64,000 nt of DNA from an uncultured Roseateles sp. (GTDB lineage: Bacteria; Pseudomonadota; Gammaproteobacteria; Burkholderiales; Burkholderiaceae_C), in contig NZ_CAJYPS010000022.1 of NCBI RefSeq assembly GCF_913777145.1, positions 44,849 through 108,848 on the forward strand. The letters run 5' to 3'. The translations under genes and the position numbers were made by a program. Below are positions 42,074 through 52,906 of the stretch, piece after piece. Within the stretch, counting starts at the first letter, position 1. The number at the start of each line of letters is the position of its first letter. The notes beneath the pieces are model-generated. The model did no database searches. It was not told the DNA's origin and was given only the letters and a program-made list of their open reading frames with translations.

Positions 42074-43246
42074 ATGCCGCTCATCCTCGTAGTCGACGAC
42101 CAACCCAGCAACATCCACGCGCTCTACCAGTTGCTGGTGGATGAATGCGAGGTGGCGATGGCCACCAGCGGGGCCGAGGCGCTGGCCTTCTGCGCGCAGC
42201 AGCTGCCCGACCTGGTGCTGCTGGACGTGCTGATGCCCGAGATGAGTGGCTACGAGGTCTGCGACCGCCTCAAGGCCGACCCGCGCACCCGCGGCATCCC
42301 GGTGATCTTCGTGACCGTGCAGGGCAGCGCCGACGACGAGGCGCGCGGCTTCCAGCATGGCGCGGTGGACTACATCTCCAAGCCCTTTGTGGACGTCATC
42401 GTGCAGGCGCGCGTGCGCACCCAGCTGGCGCTGCGCCAGGCCTCGGAGAGCTTCGCCCGCACCCAGCTGGAGCTGTTCCAGCGCGACAAGCTGGCCTCGG
42501 TGGGCCGCACCATCACCGGCATCGCGCAGGAGCTCAGCTCGCCGCTGGGCAATGCGCTGATCTCCGCCTGCACGCTGCAGGACGATCTGGCCCATCTGCG
42601 CCAGCTGGTGCAGGCCGGGCCGCTGCGCCGCAGCGATCTGGAGCAGCACCTGCAGGTCGGCGAGGACAGCATAGGCCTGCTGCTGGCCAACCTGCAGCGC
42701 ACGCTGTCCACGGTGGACTCCTTCCTGCAGTCCACCGCCGACAACTTCGGCGACCAGCGCCGCAGCTTCTCGCTGCAGGAGCTGGTCCACGAGGTGGTGG
42801 CCAACCTCGGTGCGGTGCTGTCGGCCAGCCAGGTTCGCTGCGAATTCGATCTGGGCGAGGATCTGTACCTGCTGAGCTTCCGCGGCGCGCTGGCCAAGGT
42901 GCTGATGACGCTGCTGCAGAACGCCGTCCGCCACGCCTACCGCGAGACCGGTGGCGAGGTCCATGTGCGGGTGCGTCCGCTGGGAACCGACCAGCTGGTG
43001 CTGAGCGTGCAGGACCACGGCGCCGGCATGGAGCCCGCGACGCTGGGCAAGGTGTTCGACCCCTTCTTCGCGACCCGCCCGGGCGGCAGCCCGGGGGGCT
43101 CCGGGCTCTACATCGTGCGCAACCTGGTCAATTTCGCGCTGGGCGGCCAGATCCAGGTCGATTCCAGCGTGGGCGTGGGCACCACCGTGACCTTGACCCT
43201 GCCGCTGAGCTCGCCCGAGGCGCGGCGGGTTCGCGCCGGAGACTGA
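42074..43246 (+). CDS. Receiver-histidine kinase hybrid without phosphoacceptor His
   Basis: 390-residue signalling protein. N-terminal receiver domain with Asp8/Asp9, phosphoacceptor Asp51 in LLDVLMPE, Thr81 and Lys103 in ISKPF. Then a kinase core: dimerisation helix DKLASVGRTITGIAQELSSPLGNA, in which residue 152 is Gln at the usual H-box His, and an intact ATP-binding domain (Asn283, DHGAGM with Asp314, PGGSGLYIVRN). So it can bind ATP but not autophosphorylate in the normal way. Directly upstream of the large hybrid kinase. No ribosome binding site; TATCCT at 42060-42065 before the ATG. Confidence 0.9.
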   Translation: MPLILVVDDQPSNIHALYQLLVDECEVAMATSGAEALAFCAQQLPDLVLLDVLMPEMSGYEVCDRLKADPRTRGIPVIFVTVQGSADDEARGFQHGAVDYISKPFVDVIVQARVRTQLALRQASESFARTQLELFQRDKLASVGRTITGIAQELSSPLGNALISACTLQDDLAHLRQLVQAGPLRRSDLEQHLQVGEDSIGLLLANLQRTLSTVDSFLQSTADNFGDQRRSFSLQELVHEVVANLGAVLSASQVRCEFDLGEDLYLLSFRGALAKVLMTLLQNAVRHAYRETGGEVHVRVRPLGTDQLVLSVQDHGAGMEPATLGKVFDPFFATRPGGSPGGSGLYIVRNLVNFALGGQIQVDSSVGVGTTVTLTLPLSSPEARRVRAGD

Positions 43247-43339
43247 ACCCGTGAATCGGGTCGGGCCGGGCGCTGAGGGGCGGGCGAGGGGCCCCGCGGG
43301 CGGCCGGTTCGGCCGGTGCCATCATCCAGAGGCGGGCGC

Positions 43340-46300
43340 ATGAGCCCCGTGACGAGGTCCTCCCGCCTGCCGGCCTGGCGCGTCGGGCCGGCACTGCTGG
43401 TGAGCTTCGTGCTGCTGTCCACGCTGCCGCTGGGTCTGATCGGGCTGTGGCAGGTGCAGGCCTTCGAGCGCAGCCTGCGGGCCACCGTCACCGAGGGGCT
43501 GGTCGCGATCGCACGCAAGAAGGCGCAGGACGTCAACGACTATGTGCTCGCCGCGCGCGAGGATGCGCGCTCGCTGGCCCAGGCGCAGGACACCCGCTCG
43601 CGCCTGGCCGAGCGCCCGACCGAGGCCGGCAGCCGTGATCTGCTGAGCCGGCTCTACGACGTCGGCAAATACCAGAACCTGCTGCTGGTGCGGCCGGACG
43701 GCCGGATCGCGCTGTCGCTGCGCGCCTCGCCGTCCCACCTGCGGGATGCGGGCGCTGCCTCGGCCGAGTTGCTGCAGGCCCATCAGCGGGCCCTGGGCCA
43801 GCGCGACATCCAGCAGACGTCGGCGCTGCGCCAGCACGATGGTGAGCCCACGCTCTATGTCATTGCCCCGGTGCTGGACGGCACCAAGGTGCTGGGCAGC
43901 CTGGTGCTGCAGCTGGACCTGCCGCGCCTGCTGTGGATGGCCACCGAGCGCTGGAGCCCGGCGGTCTCGGGCGAGACCGTGCTGATGCAGCGCGAGGGCG
44001 ACCATGCGCTGCAGATCAGCGCCGGTCAGCGCGACAAGGTGGAGGCGCTGTCACGGGTGCTGCCGCTGAACGAGCGCTCGCCCGTGCCGGCACTGCGCGG
44101 CCTGCTGGGCGGCAGCGGCAGTGGCTGGGCGCAGGATCCGCTGGGCATCGAGCTGGTCGCGGCCTGGCGCCACGTGCCGGTGCTGGGCTGGGGACTGTCG
44201 GTCAGCATCGATGCGGACGACGCGCTGGAGCCGGTGGTCGCGCTGCGCAACCGGCTGCTGCTGGCCCTGGGCCTGGCGCTGACGCTGGCACTGGGCCTGG
44301 CGCTGCTGATCGGACGTCGCATGGTGGAGCCCATGCAGATGCTGACCGAGTCGGCCGCGCGCATCGCCAACGGCCGGCTGGAGGAGCGCGCGCCGGTCTG
44401 TGGCTTTCTGGAGTTCCGCGAGCTGGCGCGCAGCTTCAACCGCATGACCGAGCAGTTGGTGGCGGAGCGCCAGTCGCTGGAGCAGCGGGTGGAGCAGCGC
44501 ACGCGTGCGCTGAACGACAGCGAGCAGCGCTTCCGCGGCATGTTCGAGCGTGCCCAGGTGGGCATCGCACTGTGCGACGAGCAGGGGCGCATCCAGGAGG
44601 TCAACACCAGCCTGACCGCCATGCTGTGCCGCAGCGCCGAGGAGTTGCGCGGCATCCACCTGTCCGACCTGCCAGACTTCCGCGCCGGTCAGCCCGGCCG
44701 CGGCGAGCTGGCGCGCCTGCTGTCGGGCAAGGTCGACCATGTGCGCGTGCAGCGCGGCTTTGCGCTGCCCGGCGGCGGCGAGCTGTTCGCCGACCTGACT
44801 GCGAGCGCGGTGCGCGACGAGCGCGGCCGCGTCATCAATGTCGTGAAGATGCTCACCGACGTCACCGAGCGCCACCGCGCCGAGGTCGAGCTGGTGCGCG
44901 CACGCGTGGCGGCGGAGTCGGCCAGCCAGGCCAAGAGCGATTTCCTGGCCAATATGAGCCACGAGATCCGCACGCCCATGAGCGGCGCCCTGGGCATGCT
45001 CAACCTGCTGCTGCGCACCGAGCTGACACCGCGCCAGTACGACTACGCCAGCAAGGCGCGCACCGCGGCCCAGGTGCTGCTGGGCGTGATCAACGACATC
45101 CTGGACTTCTCCAAGGTCGAGGCCGGCAAGATGGAGCTGGACCTGCACCGCTTCGACTTCAGCGAGTTCATGCGCGAACTGGCGGTGATCCTGTCGGCCC
45201 ATGTGGGCGAGAAGGACATCGAGGTGCTGTTCAAGCTGGACCCGCGCCTGCCACCGGCGCTGCTGGGCGATACCACGCGGCTGCGCCAGGTGCTGCTCAA
45301 CCTGGCCGGCAACGCGCTCAAGTTCACCGAGCGCGGCGAGGTGGTGGTGGCCGTGAAGCTGCTGGGTCGCGGCGCCGAGCGGGTGCGGCTGCGCTTCGAG
45401 GTCAGCGACACCGGCATAGGCATCGCGCCCGAGCGTCTGCCCCACATCTTCGAGGGCTTCAACCAGGCCGAGCAGTCCACCACGCGGCGCTATGGCGGCA
45501 CCGGCCTGGGGCTGGCGATCAGCCGCCGGCTGGTGGACCTGATGGGCGGTGAGCTGCGCGTGGAGAGCGAGCCGGGCGAAGGCAGCCGCTTTCACTTCGA
45601 GCTGGAGCTGGGCCTGGCCGCGCCGTTGCCGCAGCGCCCGGCCCGGCCGCCACGCCACCTGCGGGTGCTGATCGTGGACGACAACGCGATCGCTCGCGAG
45701 GTGCTGGAGGACATCGTGCGCAGCCTGGGCTGGGAGGCGGAGCTGGCCGACAGCGGCGAGCAGGCGCTGGCGCGGCTGCACGAGCGCGCCGAGCAGGGGG
45801 GGCCGGGCTTCGACCTCATCCTGATGGACTGGCGCATGCCGGGGCTGGACGGCTGGGCGGTGTCGCAGCGCATCCGCGCCAGCGGCGAGTCGGACGCGCC
45901 GGTCATCATCATGGTCACCGCCCATGGCCGCGAGCTGCTGGCCGAGCGCAGCGAGCAGGAGGTGGCCAACCTGGGCGGCTACCTGGTCAAGCCGGTGACC
46001 GCCTCCATGTTGTATGACGCGGTCACCGACGCCACGCAGGGGCCGGTGCGGCGTGCCGAACAGGCCGGCAGCGAACGCCTGGCCGGGCTGCATCTGCTGG
46101 TGGTGGAGGACAACCGCTTCAACCAGCAGGTTGCGCAGGAGCTGCTGGAGGGCGAGGGGGCGGTGGTCACGCTGGCCGGTGGCGGCGTCGAGGGCGTGCA
46201 GATCGCGCTGGCGGCGCAGCCGCCCTTCGACGCGGTGCTGATGGACCTGCAGATGCCGGACATCGACGGCTTCGAGGCCACCCGTCGCATCCTGGCCCGC

Positions 46301-47095
46301 CGGCCCGACGCGGTCGTCATCGCGATGACCGCGAATGCGATGTCCTCCGACCGCGAGGCCTGTCTCGCGGCCGGCATGCGCGCCCATGTGGCCAAGCCCA
46401 TCGATCTGGAGCAGTTGGTGGCCTGCCTGCGCGAGCAGGCGCCGGCGCCGGTTGCGCCCACCGTGGCGCCGGCCGGTGTCGCCGCACCGCAGGAGCCGCC
46501 ACTGCTGGATGTGGAGGCCGCGCTGCAACGCCTGGGTGGGCGGCGGGCGCTCTACGACCGCCTGGCCGCCGCCTTTGTGCAGGATGGGCCGGCCGAGCTG
46601 GCCGCGCTGCAGTCCTACGCCCAGCAGGGCCAGCCGGTGGATGCGCTGCGTGCGCTGCACACGCTGCGCGGACTGGCCGGCGCGGTCGGCGCGGCGGCGC
46701 TGGCGCTGCAGGCCGGGCGGCAGGAGCAGTCGCTGCGCACGCTGCTGGCCGATCCGCCGGTGGCGGCCCGCGAGGCGGCGGCCGGCGTGCCCGCGCTGCA
46801 GCGCCTGCTGGACGCCAGTCTGGCTGCGCTGGCGCCGGCGCGCCCTCCGGCCGCTGCTGCAGCGCCGCCCGATCCGGCCGAGACCAGCGGCATCACGCTG
46901 GAGTCGCTGCGCCGGCTGCGTCAGCTGCTGGTGGAGCGCAATATGCGGTCGGTCACGCTGACCGAGGAGCTGAGCGCGCAGGCCGGCCCGCTGGGGGCGG
47001 AGTTCGCCGCTTTGAGCGCGGCGGTGGCGCGGCTGGATTTCGCGAAGGCGCTGAAGGCCTGCGACCAGCTGCTGGCCTGGCTCAATCCGCGCTGA
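43340..47095 (+). CDS. Multidomain hybrid sensor histidine kinase (HAMP-PAS-HK-REC-REC-HPt)
   Basis: 1251-residue membrane sensor. Layout: TM1 (about 16-37), periplasmic sensing region (40-300), TM2 (305-325), HAMP (327-380), PAS (395-515), HisKA with His541 in [12 protein letters not shown], HATPase (640-757; [17 protein letters not shown]), receiver 1 (775-900, Asp830), receiver 2 (918-1032, Asp969), HPt (1056-1140, His1107 in [13 protein letters not shown]). A complete internal phosphorelay. ATG 43340 is chosen over GTG 43316 as the transmembrane segment follows closely. Follows the His-less receiver kinase by 93 bases; likely functional partners. Confidence 0.93.
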   Translation: MSPVTRSSRLPAWRVGPALLVSFVLLSTLPLGLIGLWQVQAFERSLRATVTEGLVAIARKKAQDVNDYVLAAREDARSLAQAQDTRSRLAERPTEAGSRDLLSRLYDVGKYQNLLLVRPDGRIALSLRASPSHLRDAGAASAELLQAHQRALGQRDIQQTSALRQHDGEPTLYVIAPVLDGTKVLGSLVLQLDLPRLLWMATERWSPAVSGETVLMQREGDHALQISAGQRDKVEALSRVLPLNERSPVPALRGLLGGSGSGWAQDPLGIELVAAWRHVPVLGWGLSVSIDADDALEPVVALRNRLLLALGLALTLALGLALLIGRRMVEPMQMLTESAARIANGRLEERAPVCGFLEFRELARSFNRMTEQLVAERQSLEQRVEQRTRALNDSEQRFRGMFERAQVGIALCDEQGRIQEVNTSLTAMLCRSAEELRGIHLSDLPDFRAGQPGRGELARLLSGKVDHVRVQRGFALPGGGELFADLTASAVRDERGRVINVVKMLTDVTERHRAEVELVRARVAAESASQAKSDFLANMSHEIRTPMSGALGMLNLLLRTELTPRQYDYASKARTAAQVLLGVINDILDFSKVEAGKMELDLHRFDFSEFMRELAVILSAHVGEKDIEVLFKLDPRLPPALLGDTTRLRQVLLNLAGNALKFTERGEVVVAVKLLGRGAERVRLRFEVSDTGIGIAPERLPHIFEGFNQAEQSTTRRYGGTGLGLAISRRLVDLMGGELRVESEPGEGSRFHFELELGLAAPLPQRPARPPRHLRVLIVDDNAIAREVLEDIVRSLGWEAELADSGEQALARLHERAEQGGPGFDLILMDWRMPGLDGWAVSQRIRASGESDAPVIIMVTAHGRELLAERSEQEVANLGGYLVKPVTASMLYDAVTDATQGPVRRAEQAGSERLAGLHLLVVEDNRFNQQVAQELLEGEGAVVTLAGGGVEGVQIALAAQPPFDAVLMDLQMPDIDGFEATRRILARRPDAVVIAMTANAMSSDREACLAAGMRAHVAKPIDLEQLVACLREQAPAPVAPTVAPAGVAAPQEPPLLDVEAALQRLGGRRALYDRLAAAFVQDGPAELAALQSYAQQGQPVDALRALHTLRGLAGAVGAAALALQAGRQEQSLRTLLADPPVAAREAAAGVPALQRLLDASLAALAPARPPAAAAAPPDPAETSGITLESLRRLRQLLVERNMRSVTLTEELSAQAGPLGAEFAALSAAVARLDFAKALKACDQLLAWLNPR

Positions 47096-47107
47096 GCGGC
47101 ACCCGCC

Positions 47108-48049
47108 TCAGGGCGTGGCGCGAGTGGGCACGCCGGCGCTGCACAGGTCCACGCGGCCGGGGCTGTGCACATACCAGCCACCGCGCTGGCGGCGTGCGTC
47201 CAGCAGCGCGGCCCAGGTGCGCGAGTCGGTGCGCAGCACCTGCAGCGCCGGGCGCTCCTCGGCCGGCAGCTCGGCCAGCAGGCGCACACGGCGGATCTCC
47301 ACGCGCTGCGCCGGCTGGTCGTAAAAGCCCATGGCCGCGCCGCCGCGCGGCAGGCCGGCCAGCAGCTCCATGCCCTTGAGCACGCGGCCCACGACGGTGA
47401 TGTTGAGGTCCAGCGCGCGCGGCGCCTGGCCTATCACCGCGTAGAGCTCGGCACCGGTGCTGGAGTCCACCGCATCGCTGCGCCCGGCGCCCACCATGCC
47501 GTAGCAATGCGCGAGCCAGGCGCGGCCCTGGCGCGGGTCAACCGCCACCGGCAGGCCGTCCACGAAGCCGTTGCGGGCGGCCCAGCCGTCCAGTTCGCGC
47601 AGCGGCGTGAAGCCCGCGGGCAGGTGCTTGAGCGGGATGGAGAATTCGGCCGGCAGCTTGGCCGCTGCACCCGCGGGCAGCGCGCGCGCCTTGGCGGCGT
47701 CTTCGCCGTCCGGGTCGCCCCACTGGGTGACGAAGTTGTCCTGCACGCGCAGGATGCTGAGGCCGTCGTAGTAGTGGCCGCGCGCCAGCGCGCGGATGTT
47801 GGCCGCATGGGCCGGTGCGAACTGCGGTGCCAGCTCGATCAAGACCTGACCCGTCTGCGTCGCACCGGCCGCGGTGGCGACTTCCATCAGCAGCGTGTTG
47901 TCCGGGTCCAGCGCGCGCCAGTCGGCGGCGGGCGACGCGGCCAGCACCTCCTGGGCAGTGGGCAGCTTGGCCGGCTTGGGGGCCCGGGCCGGAGCGGCGT
48001 GGGAGGCGGAGATCAGGCTGGTTAGCGCCAGCAGCAGGGGCAGCTTCAT
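47108..48049 (-). CDS. Cyclophilin-type peptidylprolyl isomerase, exported
   Basis: 313-residue protein with signal peptide ([19 protein letters not shown]) and a cyclophilin-type domain: [45 protein letters not shown] and [16 protein letters not shown]. Expected to catalyse proline isomerisation in periplasmic proteins. The N-terminal 40 and C-terminal 70 residues are extra to the core. The active-site Arg region is partly altered, so activity should not be taken for granted. Convergent with the hybrid kinase. Confidence 0.87.
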   Translation of the reverse strand: MKLPLLLALTSLISASHAAPARAPKPAKLPTAQEVLAASPAADWRALDPDNTLLMEVATAAGATQTGQVLIELAPQFAPAHAANIRALARGHYYDGLSILRVQDNFVTQWGDPDGEDAAKARALPAGAAAKLPAEFSIPLKHLPAGFTPLRELDGWAARNGFVDGLPVAVDPRQGRAWLAHCYGMVGAGRSDAVDSSTGAELYAVIGQAPRALDLNITVVGRVLKGMELLAGLPRGGAAMGFYDQPAQRVEIRRVRLLAELPAEERPALQVLRTDSRTWAALLDARRQRGGWYVHSPGRVDLCSAGVPTRATP

Positions 48050-48091
48050 GGGCCGCGAGCTTAACGGCCCGCGGACCGGGCCCTGGCAACT

Positions 48092-49234
48092 TCAGGCCGC
48101 TTCTTCGGCGATCAGCGACGCGATGCGGCCTTCACTCAGGCGCATGGGCATGGACTGGGGCGACAGCAGGGCCACCACCGCGTGGTTGCCGCGCGAGGTG
48201 TCGCGCCGCAGCGGCTTGAGCCGGGGTTCGCCGGCCGCATCGGTGAGCGTGGCCACCACCGGGTGGTAGGCCTTGTCGCCATTGCCCACCACCAGGCCCA
48301 GCTCGCCCGAGGCCAGGCGCACCAGCGTGCCCGGCGGGAACACGCCGAAGGCCTTGATGAGCGCCGCGGCCAGCGGATTGGACGCACCCAGCAGGTGCAG
48401 CTCGCGCCCGGCCTGCTGGGCCGACATCGCCGGGCGATTGGCGCGCGCGCTGAGGCGGGCGGTGTAGACATCGGCAAAGCGCAGCAGCGTGGCCAGCTCG
48501 CTGATGTCGGTCGCGTGCTGGGGGTAGCCGGAGCCGTCGGGCAGCTCGTGATGCTGGGCCACGGCTTCCAGCCACAGCGAGTCGGTGATGCCGGCACGGT
48601 CCAGGATCTCGGCGCTGCGCGTGGGATGGTGGTGGATGGCCTCGCGCTGCAGCGTGGTCAGCGGCGACACCTGGGTCGCCAGCTTGGCCTGCAGGTCCAG
48701 CATGGACACGTTCATCGTCAGCGCGGCCTGGAAGGCGCGGCGCTGCTCGTCCTCGTTCCAGCCCAGGAAGCGTGCCGCCGCATGGCAGGCGGTGGCGGCA
48801 TGGATGGAGTGGTTGATGCCGTAGTGGCCGTCCGATTCGGGCTGGCGCACGACCTGGGACAGCGCGACCTCGGGCGAGTGGTCGATGAGGCGCAGCAGCT
48901 GTTCGGTGGCCGCGTCCACGGCCTGCGCGAACTGGGTCGCGTCCGCGCCCAGTGCGCGGCGCACCGCCTCGCCACAGCCCGACCAGGCGTCGGGCAGTTG
49001 CTCGGCACGCAGCTGTGGCCGGCTGGCCTGACGCCGCGGCTGCTGCACGAGGTCGGCAATCTCGTCGATCTCCACCAGCGCGCCGCGCTGGAACAGCTCG
49101 GCCAGCTGCTTGGCGTCCGCAATGATCTGGCCCTTGGCCAGCAGCAGCTGGCTGTGCTCGTCACGTACGCTGAAGCCCAGTGGCTGGCCCAGCACGACAT
49201 GCGCTTGCACGGATTGGAGGGAACAAAGGCGCAT
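48092..49234 (-). CDS. HD-GYP-like phosphohydrolase with degenerate HD motif
   Basis: 380-residue protein. The N-terminal 120 residues resemble the PilZ-adjacent domain often found before HD-GYP. The HD-GYP domain has QHHELPDGSGYP (residues 227-238) and IHHHPTRSAEIL, but the canonical AALLHDIGK reads AALTMNVSM (170-178), replacing the metal-binding His-Asp by Met-Asn. Cyclic di-GMP hydrolysis is therefore doubtful; a binding or scaffold role is an alternative. The start is ATG 49234 (MRLCSLQS); an in-frame GTG-side extension to 49285 is possible. Divergent from dnaE. Confidence 0.85.
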   Translation of the reverse strand: MRLCSLQSVQAHVVLGQPLGFSVRDEHSQLLLAKGQIIADAKQLAELFQRGALVEIDEIADLVQQPRRQASRPQLRAEQLPDAWSGCGEAVRRALGADATQFAQAVDAATEQLLRLIDHSPEVALSQVVRQPESDGHYGINHSIHAATACHAAARFLGWNEDEQRRAFQAALTMNVSMLDLQAKLATQVSPLTTLQREAIHHHPTRSAEILDRAGITDSLWLEAVAQHHELPDGSGYPQHATDISELATLLRFADVYTARLSARANRPAMSAQQAGRELHLLGASNPLAAALIKAFGVFPPGTLVRLASGELGLVVGNGDKAYHPVVATLTDAAGEPRLKPLRRDTSRGNHAVVALLSPQSMPMRLSEGRIASLIAEEAA

Positions 49235-49331
49235 CGGATCGCGGGTGGGCTCGGGGCAGCGGAAGTTGAGGGTGCGCTGCACCATCCAAGGGCCTGAGGT
49301 TAGCCTAAGTTTTGGCCCTCGCCGGGCTTCC

Positions 49332-49337
49332 TACAAT
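49332..49337 (+). promoter_or_regulatory. -10 element of dnaE
   Basis: TACAAT six bases before the dnaE ATG at 49344, which would place the transcription start at or next to the ATG. No good -35 is visible and no ribosome binding site is present. Confidence 0.45.
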
Positions 49338-49343
49338 GCCGTG

Positions 49344-52300
49344 ATGTCCGATGTGAACACTGCCGCCCAAGACCAGCCCTTCGTCCACCTGCGCATGCAC
49401 ACCGAGTTCTCGGTGGTGGACGGCACCCTGCGGGTCGACGATGCAGCGGACGCGGCGGCGGCGGACGGCCAGGTGGCCGCGGCCATCACCGATCTGGCCA
49501 ATCTGTTCGGCGGCATCAAGTTCTACAGCGCGGCGCGCAAGCAAGGCGTGCAGCCCATCCTGGGCGCGGACTGCTGGCTGGAGCCCGAGGGCTCGGACAA
49601 GTCGCCCACGCGCCTGCTGTTGCTGGTGCAGGATCGCCAGGGCTATCTGAACCTGTCGGAGCTGCTGTCGCGCGCCTGGATACAGAACGTGCAGCGCAAC
49701 CAGGCCTGCCTGAAGTGGGAATGGCTGGAGGAGCTGCAGCAGGGGCTGATCTGCCTGTCCGGCGCCCAGCATGGCGGCGTGGGTCTGGCCCTGCTGCAGG
49801 GCGACATGGCGCGCGCGCGCGACTGGGCGCGCCGGCTGTCGGCGCTGTTCCCGCAGCGCTTCTACCTCGAGCTGCAGCGCGCCGGCCTGCCGGGCCAGGA
49901 GGCGCTGGTGCAGGCCAGTGTGAGGCTGGCGGCCGAGCTGCAGCTGCCGGTGGTGGCCACCCACCCCATCCAGTTCCTGGGGCCGGACGACTTCGAGGCG
50001 CACGAGGCGCGGGTCTGCGTGGCCGAGGGCGAGACGCTGGCTAACCCCAAGCGCATCAAGCGCTTCCTGCCCAGCCAGTATTTCAAGACCCAGGCCGAGA
50101 TGCGGGCGCTGTTCAAGGACATCCCCAGCGCGATCCGCAACACCGTGGAGATCGCGCGGCGCTGCTCGCTGACGCTGGTGCTGGGCAAGCCGCAGCTGCC
50201 CAACTTCCCGACGCCCATCCAGGACGATGGCACGCCCATGCCCATGGAGCAGTACTTCCGCCGCCTGTCGCACGATGGGTTGGAGGACCGCCTGCGCCAG
50301 CTCTTCCCCGACGAGGCCAGGCGCGAGGAGGTCAGGCCTCGCTATGTGGAGCGGCTGGAGTTCGAGCTGGACACCATCATCAAGATGGGCTTCCCGGGCT
50401 ACTTCCTCATCGTGGGTGACTTCATCCGCTGGGCCAAGAACAACGGCTGCCCGGTGGGCCCCGGCCGGGGCTCGGGTGCGGGCTCGCTGGTGGCCTATGT
50501 GCTGCTCATCACCGACCTGGACCCGCTGCAGTACAACCTGCTGTTCGAGCGCTTCCTGAACCCGGAGCGGGTGTCCATGCCCGACTTCGACATCGACTTC
50601 TGCCAGGGCAACCGCGACCGCGTCATCGAGTACGTGAAGGAGAAGTACGGCCGGCCCGCGGTCAGCCAGATCGCCACCTTCGGCACCATGGCGGCCAAGG
50701 CCGCGCTGCGCGACATCGGCCGCGTGCTGGGCATGGGCTTCGGCCAGGTGGACGGCATCGCCAAGCTGATCCCGGCGCCGCCGGGCAAGACCGTGACGCT
50801 GGCCAAGCTGCCGCCCAACTTCGACCCCGACAAGGCCAAGATGATCTACGCGCGCCACGAGGCGCCGGAGCTGGAGGAGCGCGAGCAGGCCGACGAGGAG
50901 ATCGCCGAGCTGCTCAAGCTCGCGGCCCGCGTGGAGGGCATGGTGCGCAACATCGGCATGCACGCCGGCGGCGTGCTGATCGCGCCGGGCAAGATCACCG
51001 ACTTCTGCCCCATGTACCAGCAGCCGGGCTCCACCAGCGCGGTCAGCCAGTTCGACAAGGACGACGTGGAGGCCATAGGCCTGGTGAAGTTCGACTTCCT
51101 GGGCCTGGCGACGCTGACCATCCTGGAGCTGGCCAAGGAGTTCATCCTCAAGCGCTACCCGGACCGCCAGGATTTCGCGTTCGAGACCATCCCGCTGGAC
51201 GACCGCAAGACCTACAAGCTGTTCTCCGATGGCCTCACGGAGAGCGTGTTCCAGTTCGAATCCACCGGCATGCAGAAGATGCTGCGCGAGGCCAAGCCCT
51301 CGCGGCTGGAAGACCTGATCGCGCTGAACGCGCTGTTCCGCCCCGGCCCCATGGACCTGATCCCGTCCTTCGTCGCGCGCAAGCACGGCAAGGAGGTGGT
51401 GGAGTACCCGCACCCGCTGGTGGAGCCGGTGCTGTCCGAGACCTACGGCATCATGGTCTACCAGGAGCAGGTGATGCAGACCGCGCAGGTGCTGGGCGGC
51501 TACTCGCTGGGCGGCGCCGACATGCTGCGCCGCGCGATGGGCAAGAAGAAGCCCGAGGAGATGGCCAAGCACCGTCTGCTGTTCCGCGAGGGTGCGGCCA
51601 AGAAGGGCATCGACGAGGCCAAGGCCGACGAGGTCTTCGACCTGATGGAGAAGTTCGCGGGCTACGGCTTCAACAAGTCGCACGCGGCCGCCTACTCGCT
51701 GCTGGCCTATCACACGGCCTGGCTCAAGGTGCATTTCACGGCCGAGTTCTACGCCGCGAACATGACCATAGAAATGGACGACACCGACAAGCTGCGCGTG
51801 CTGCTGAATGACGCCAAGCTGTTCGGCATCGAGTTCCAGCCGCCCTGCGTGAACCGCGGCGTCTACCGCTTCGAGCCGCTGAGCAACCGGCTGGTGAACT
51901 ACGGCCTGGGCGCGATCAAGGGCACGGGCCGCGGCGCCATCGAGGCCATCGTGCGGGCGCGGGAGGAGGGCGGCCCCTTCAAGAGCTTCTACGACTTCTG
52001 CATCCGCGTGGACCGCAAGTCGGTCAACAAGCGCGTGGTGGAGGCCCTCATCAAGGCCGGCGCCTTCGACACGCTGGAGGCCGACCGCGCCCGCCTGCTG
52101 GCCAGCGTGGCGCGCGGCTACACGCATGCCGAGACGCTGGAGGCCAATGCGGACCAGGGCGGCCTGTTCGACTTCGGCGACTCGCATGCGTCCAGCACCG
52201 CCGAGCCGGATCTGGTCGACGCCGCGCCCTGGAGCATCAAGGAGCGGCTGTCGCTGGAGAAGACCGCGATCGGCTTCTACCTGTCGGGCCACCTGTTCGA

Positions 52301-52895
52301 CCAGAGCGGCGCGGAGGTGCGGCGCATCGTGAAGCGCGAGATCGTGGACCTGGCGGACAGCCGCGAACCCACGCTGGTGGCCGGCATCGTGGGCGACCTG
52401 CGCATCATCAACGGCCAGCGCGGCCGGGTCTGCATCTTCAAACTGGACGACAAGAGCGGTGTCATCGAGGCCGTGGCCAACGAGGAGCTGCTGAACGCCA
52501 ACAAGGAGCTGCTGGTCGACGACGAGCTGCTGATCTGCCAGGGCAAGGTGCAGAACGACCGCTTCTCAGGCGGCCTGCGCATGAATGTGCAGGCGGTCTG
52601 GAGCCTGGCCGAGGCCCGTGCGCGCTTCGGCCGCCACCTGCTGCTGGGCAGCGCCGGCGCCGCCGGCCTGCTCAAGGAACTGGTGCAGCGCTTCCCGCCG
52701 CAGCGCGTGGCGACCGAGGACGGCGGCGAGCGGCCGCTGGGCCTGGCGGTGCGGGTCGCGGTGCGCGCCGAGCCGGAAGGCGAGCGCGTGGGTGCTCGCT
52801 GGATGGTGGACCTCGGCGAGGCCAGCCGCTTCTGGCCGGACGACGAGGCGCTGGCCAAGCTGGGCGGCGTGGCTCAGGTGGTTTACGAGGGCTGA
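49344..52895 (+). CDS. dnaE: DNA polymerase III subunit alpha
   Basis: 1183-residue replicative polymerase catalytic subunit. PHP domain at the N-terminus (FVHLRMHTEFSVVDGTLRVDD; AITDLANLFGGIKFY), polymerase palm with PDFDIDFCQ (413-421) carrying the catalytic Asp residues, fingers with GPGRGSGAGSL, the tandem HhH region near 900, and the C-terminal OB fold (LVAGIVGDLRIINGQRGRVCIFKLDD). Length is typical of the proteobacterial dnaE1. ATG 49344 (after GTG at 49341) opens conserved sequence. Confidence 0.98.
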   Translation: MSDVNTAAQDQPFVHLRMHTEFSVVDGTLRVDDAADAAAADGQVAAAITDLANLFGGIKFYSAARKQGVQPILGADCWLEPEGSDKSPTRLLLLVQDRQGYLNLSELLSRAWIQNVQRNQACLKWEWLEELQQGLICLSGAQHGGVGLALLQGDMARARDWARRLSALFPQRFYLELQRAGLPGQEALVQASVRLAAELQLPVVATHPIQFLGPDDFEAHEARVCVAEGETLANPKRIKRFLPSQYFKTQAEMRALFKDIPSAIRNTVEIARRCSLTLVLGKPQLPNFPTPIQDDGTPMPMEQYFRRLSHDGLEDRLRQLFPDEARREEVRPRYVERLEFELDTIIKMGFPGYFLIVGDFIRWAKNNGCPVGPGRGSGAGSLVAYVLLITDLDPLQYNLLFERFLNPERVSMPDFDIDFCQGNRDRVIEYVKEKYGRPAVSQIATFGTMAAKAALRDIGRVLGMGFGQVDGIAKLIPAPPGKTVTLAKLPPNFDPDKAKMIYARHEAPELEEREQADEEIAELLKLAARVEGMVRNIGMHAGGVLIAPGKITDFCPMYQQPGSTSAVSQFDKDDVEAIGLVKFDFLGLATLTILELAKEFILKRYPDRQDFAFETIPLDDRKTYKLFSDGLTESVFQFESTGMQKMLREAKPSRLEDLIALNALFRPGPMDLIPSFVARKHGKEVVEYPHPLVEPVLSETYGIMVYQEQVMQTAQVLGGYSLGGADMLRRAMGKKKPEEMAKHRLLFREGAAKKGIDEAKADEVFDLMEKFAGYGFNKSHAAAYSLLAYHTAWLKVHFTAEFYAANMTIEMDDTDKLRVLLNDAKLFGIEFQPPCVNRGVYRFEPLSNRLVNYGLGAIKGTGRGAIEAIVRAREEGGPFKSFYDFCIRVDRKSVNKRVVEALIKAGAFDTLEADRARLLASVARGYTHAETLEANADQGGLFDFGDSHASSTAEPDLVDAAPWSIKERLSLEKTAIGFYLSGHLFDQSGAEVRRIVKREIVDLADSREPTLVAGIVGDLRIINGQRGRVCIFKLDDKSGVIEAVANEELLNANKELLVDDELLICQGKVQNDRFSGGLRMNVQAVWSLAEARARFGRHLLLGSAGAAGLLKELVQRFPPQRVATEDGGERPLGLAVRVAVRAEPEGERVGARWMVDLGEASRFWPDDEALAKLGGVAQVVYEG

Positions 52896-52906
52896 GACCG
52901 GCCCGC

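Noticed and set aside
44051..46660. Frame of about 870 codons opposite the hybrid kinase
   Set aside because: Antisense to well-defined kinase, receiver and PAS domains.
49305..52292. Frame of nearly 1000 codons opposite dnaE
   Set aside because: Shadow of dnaE; composition is typical of antisense GC-rich DNA.
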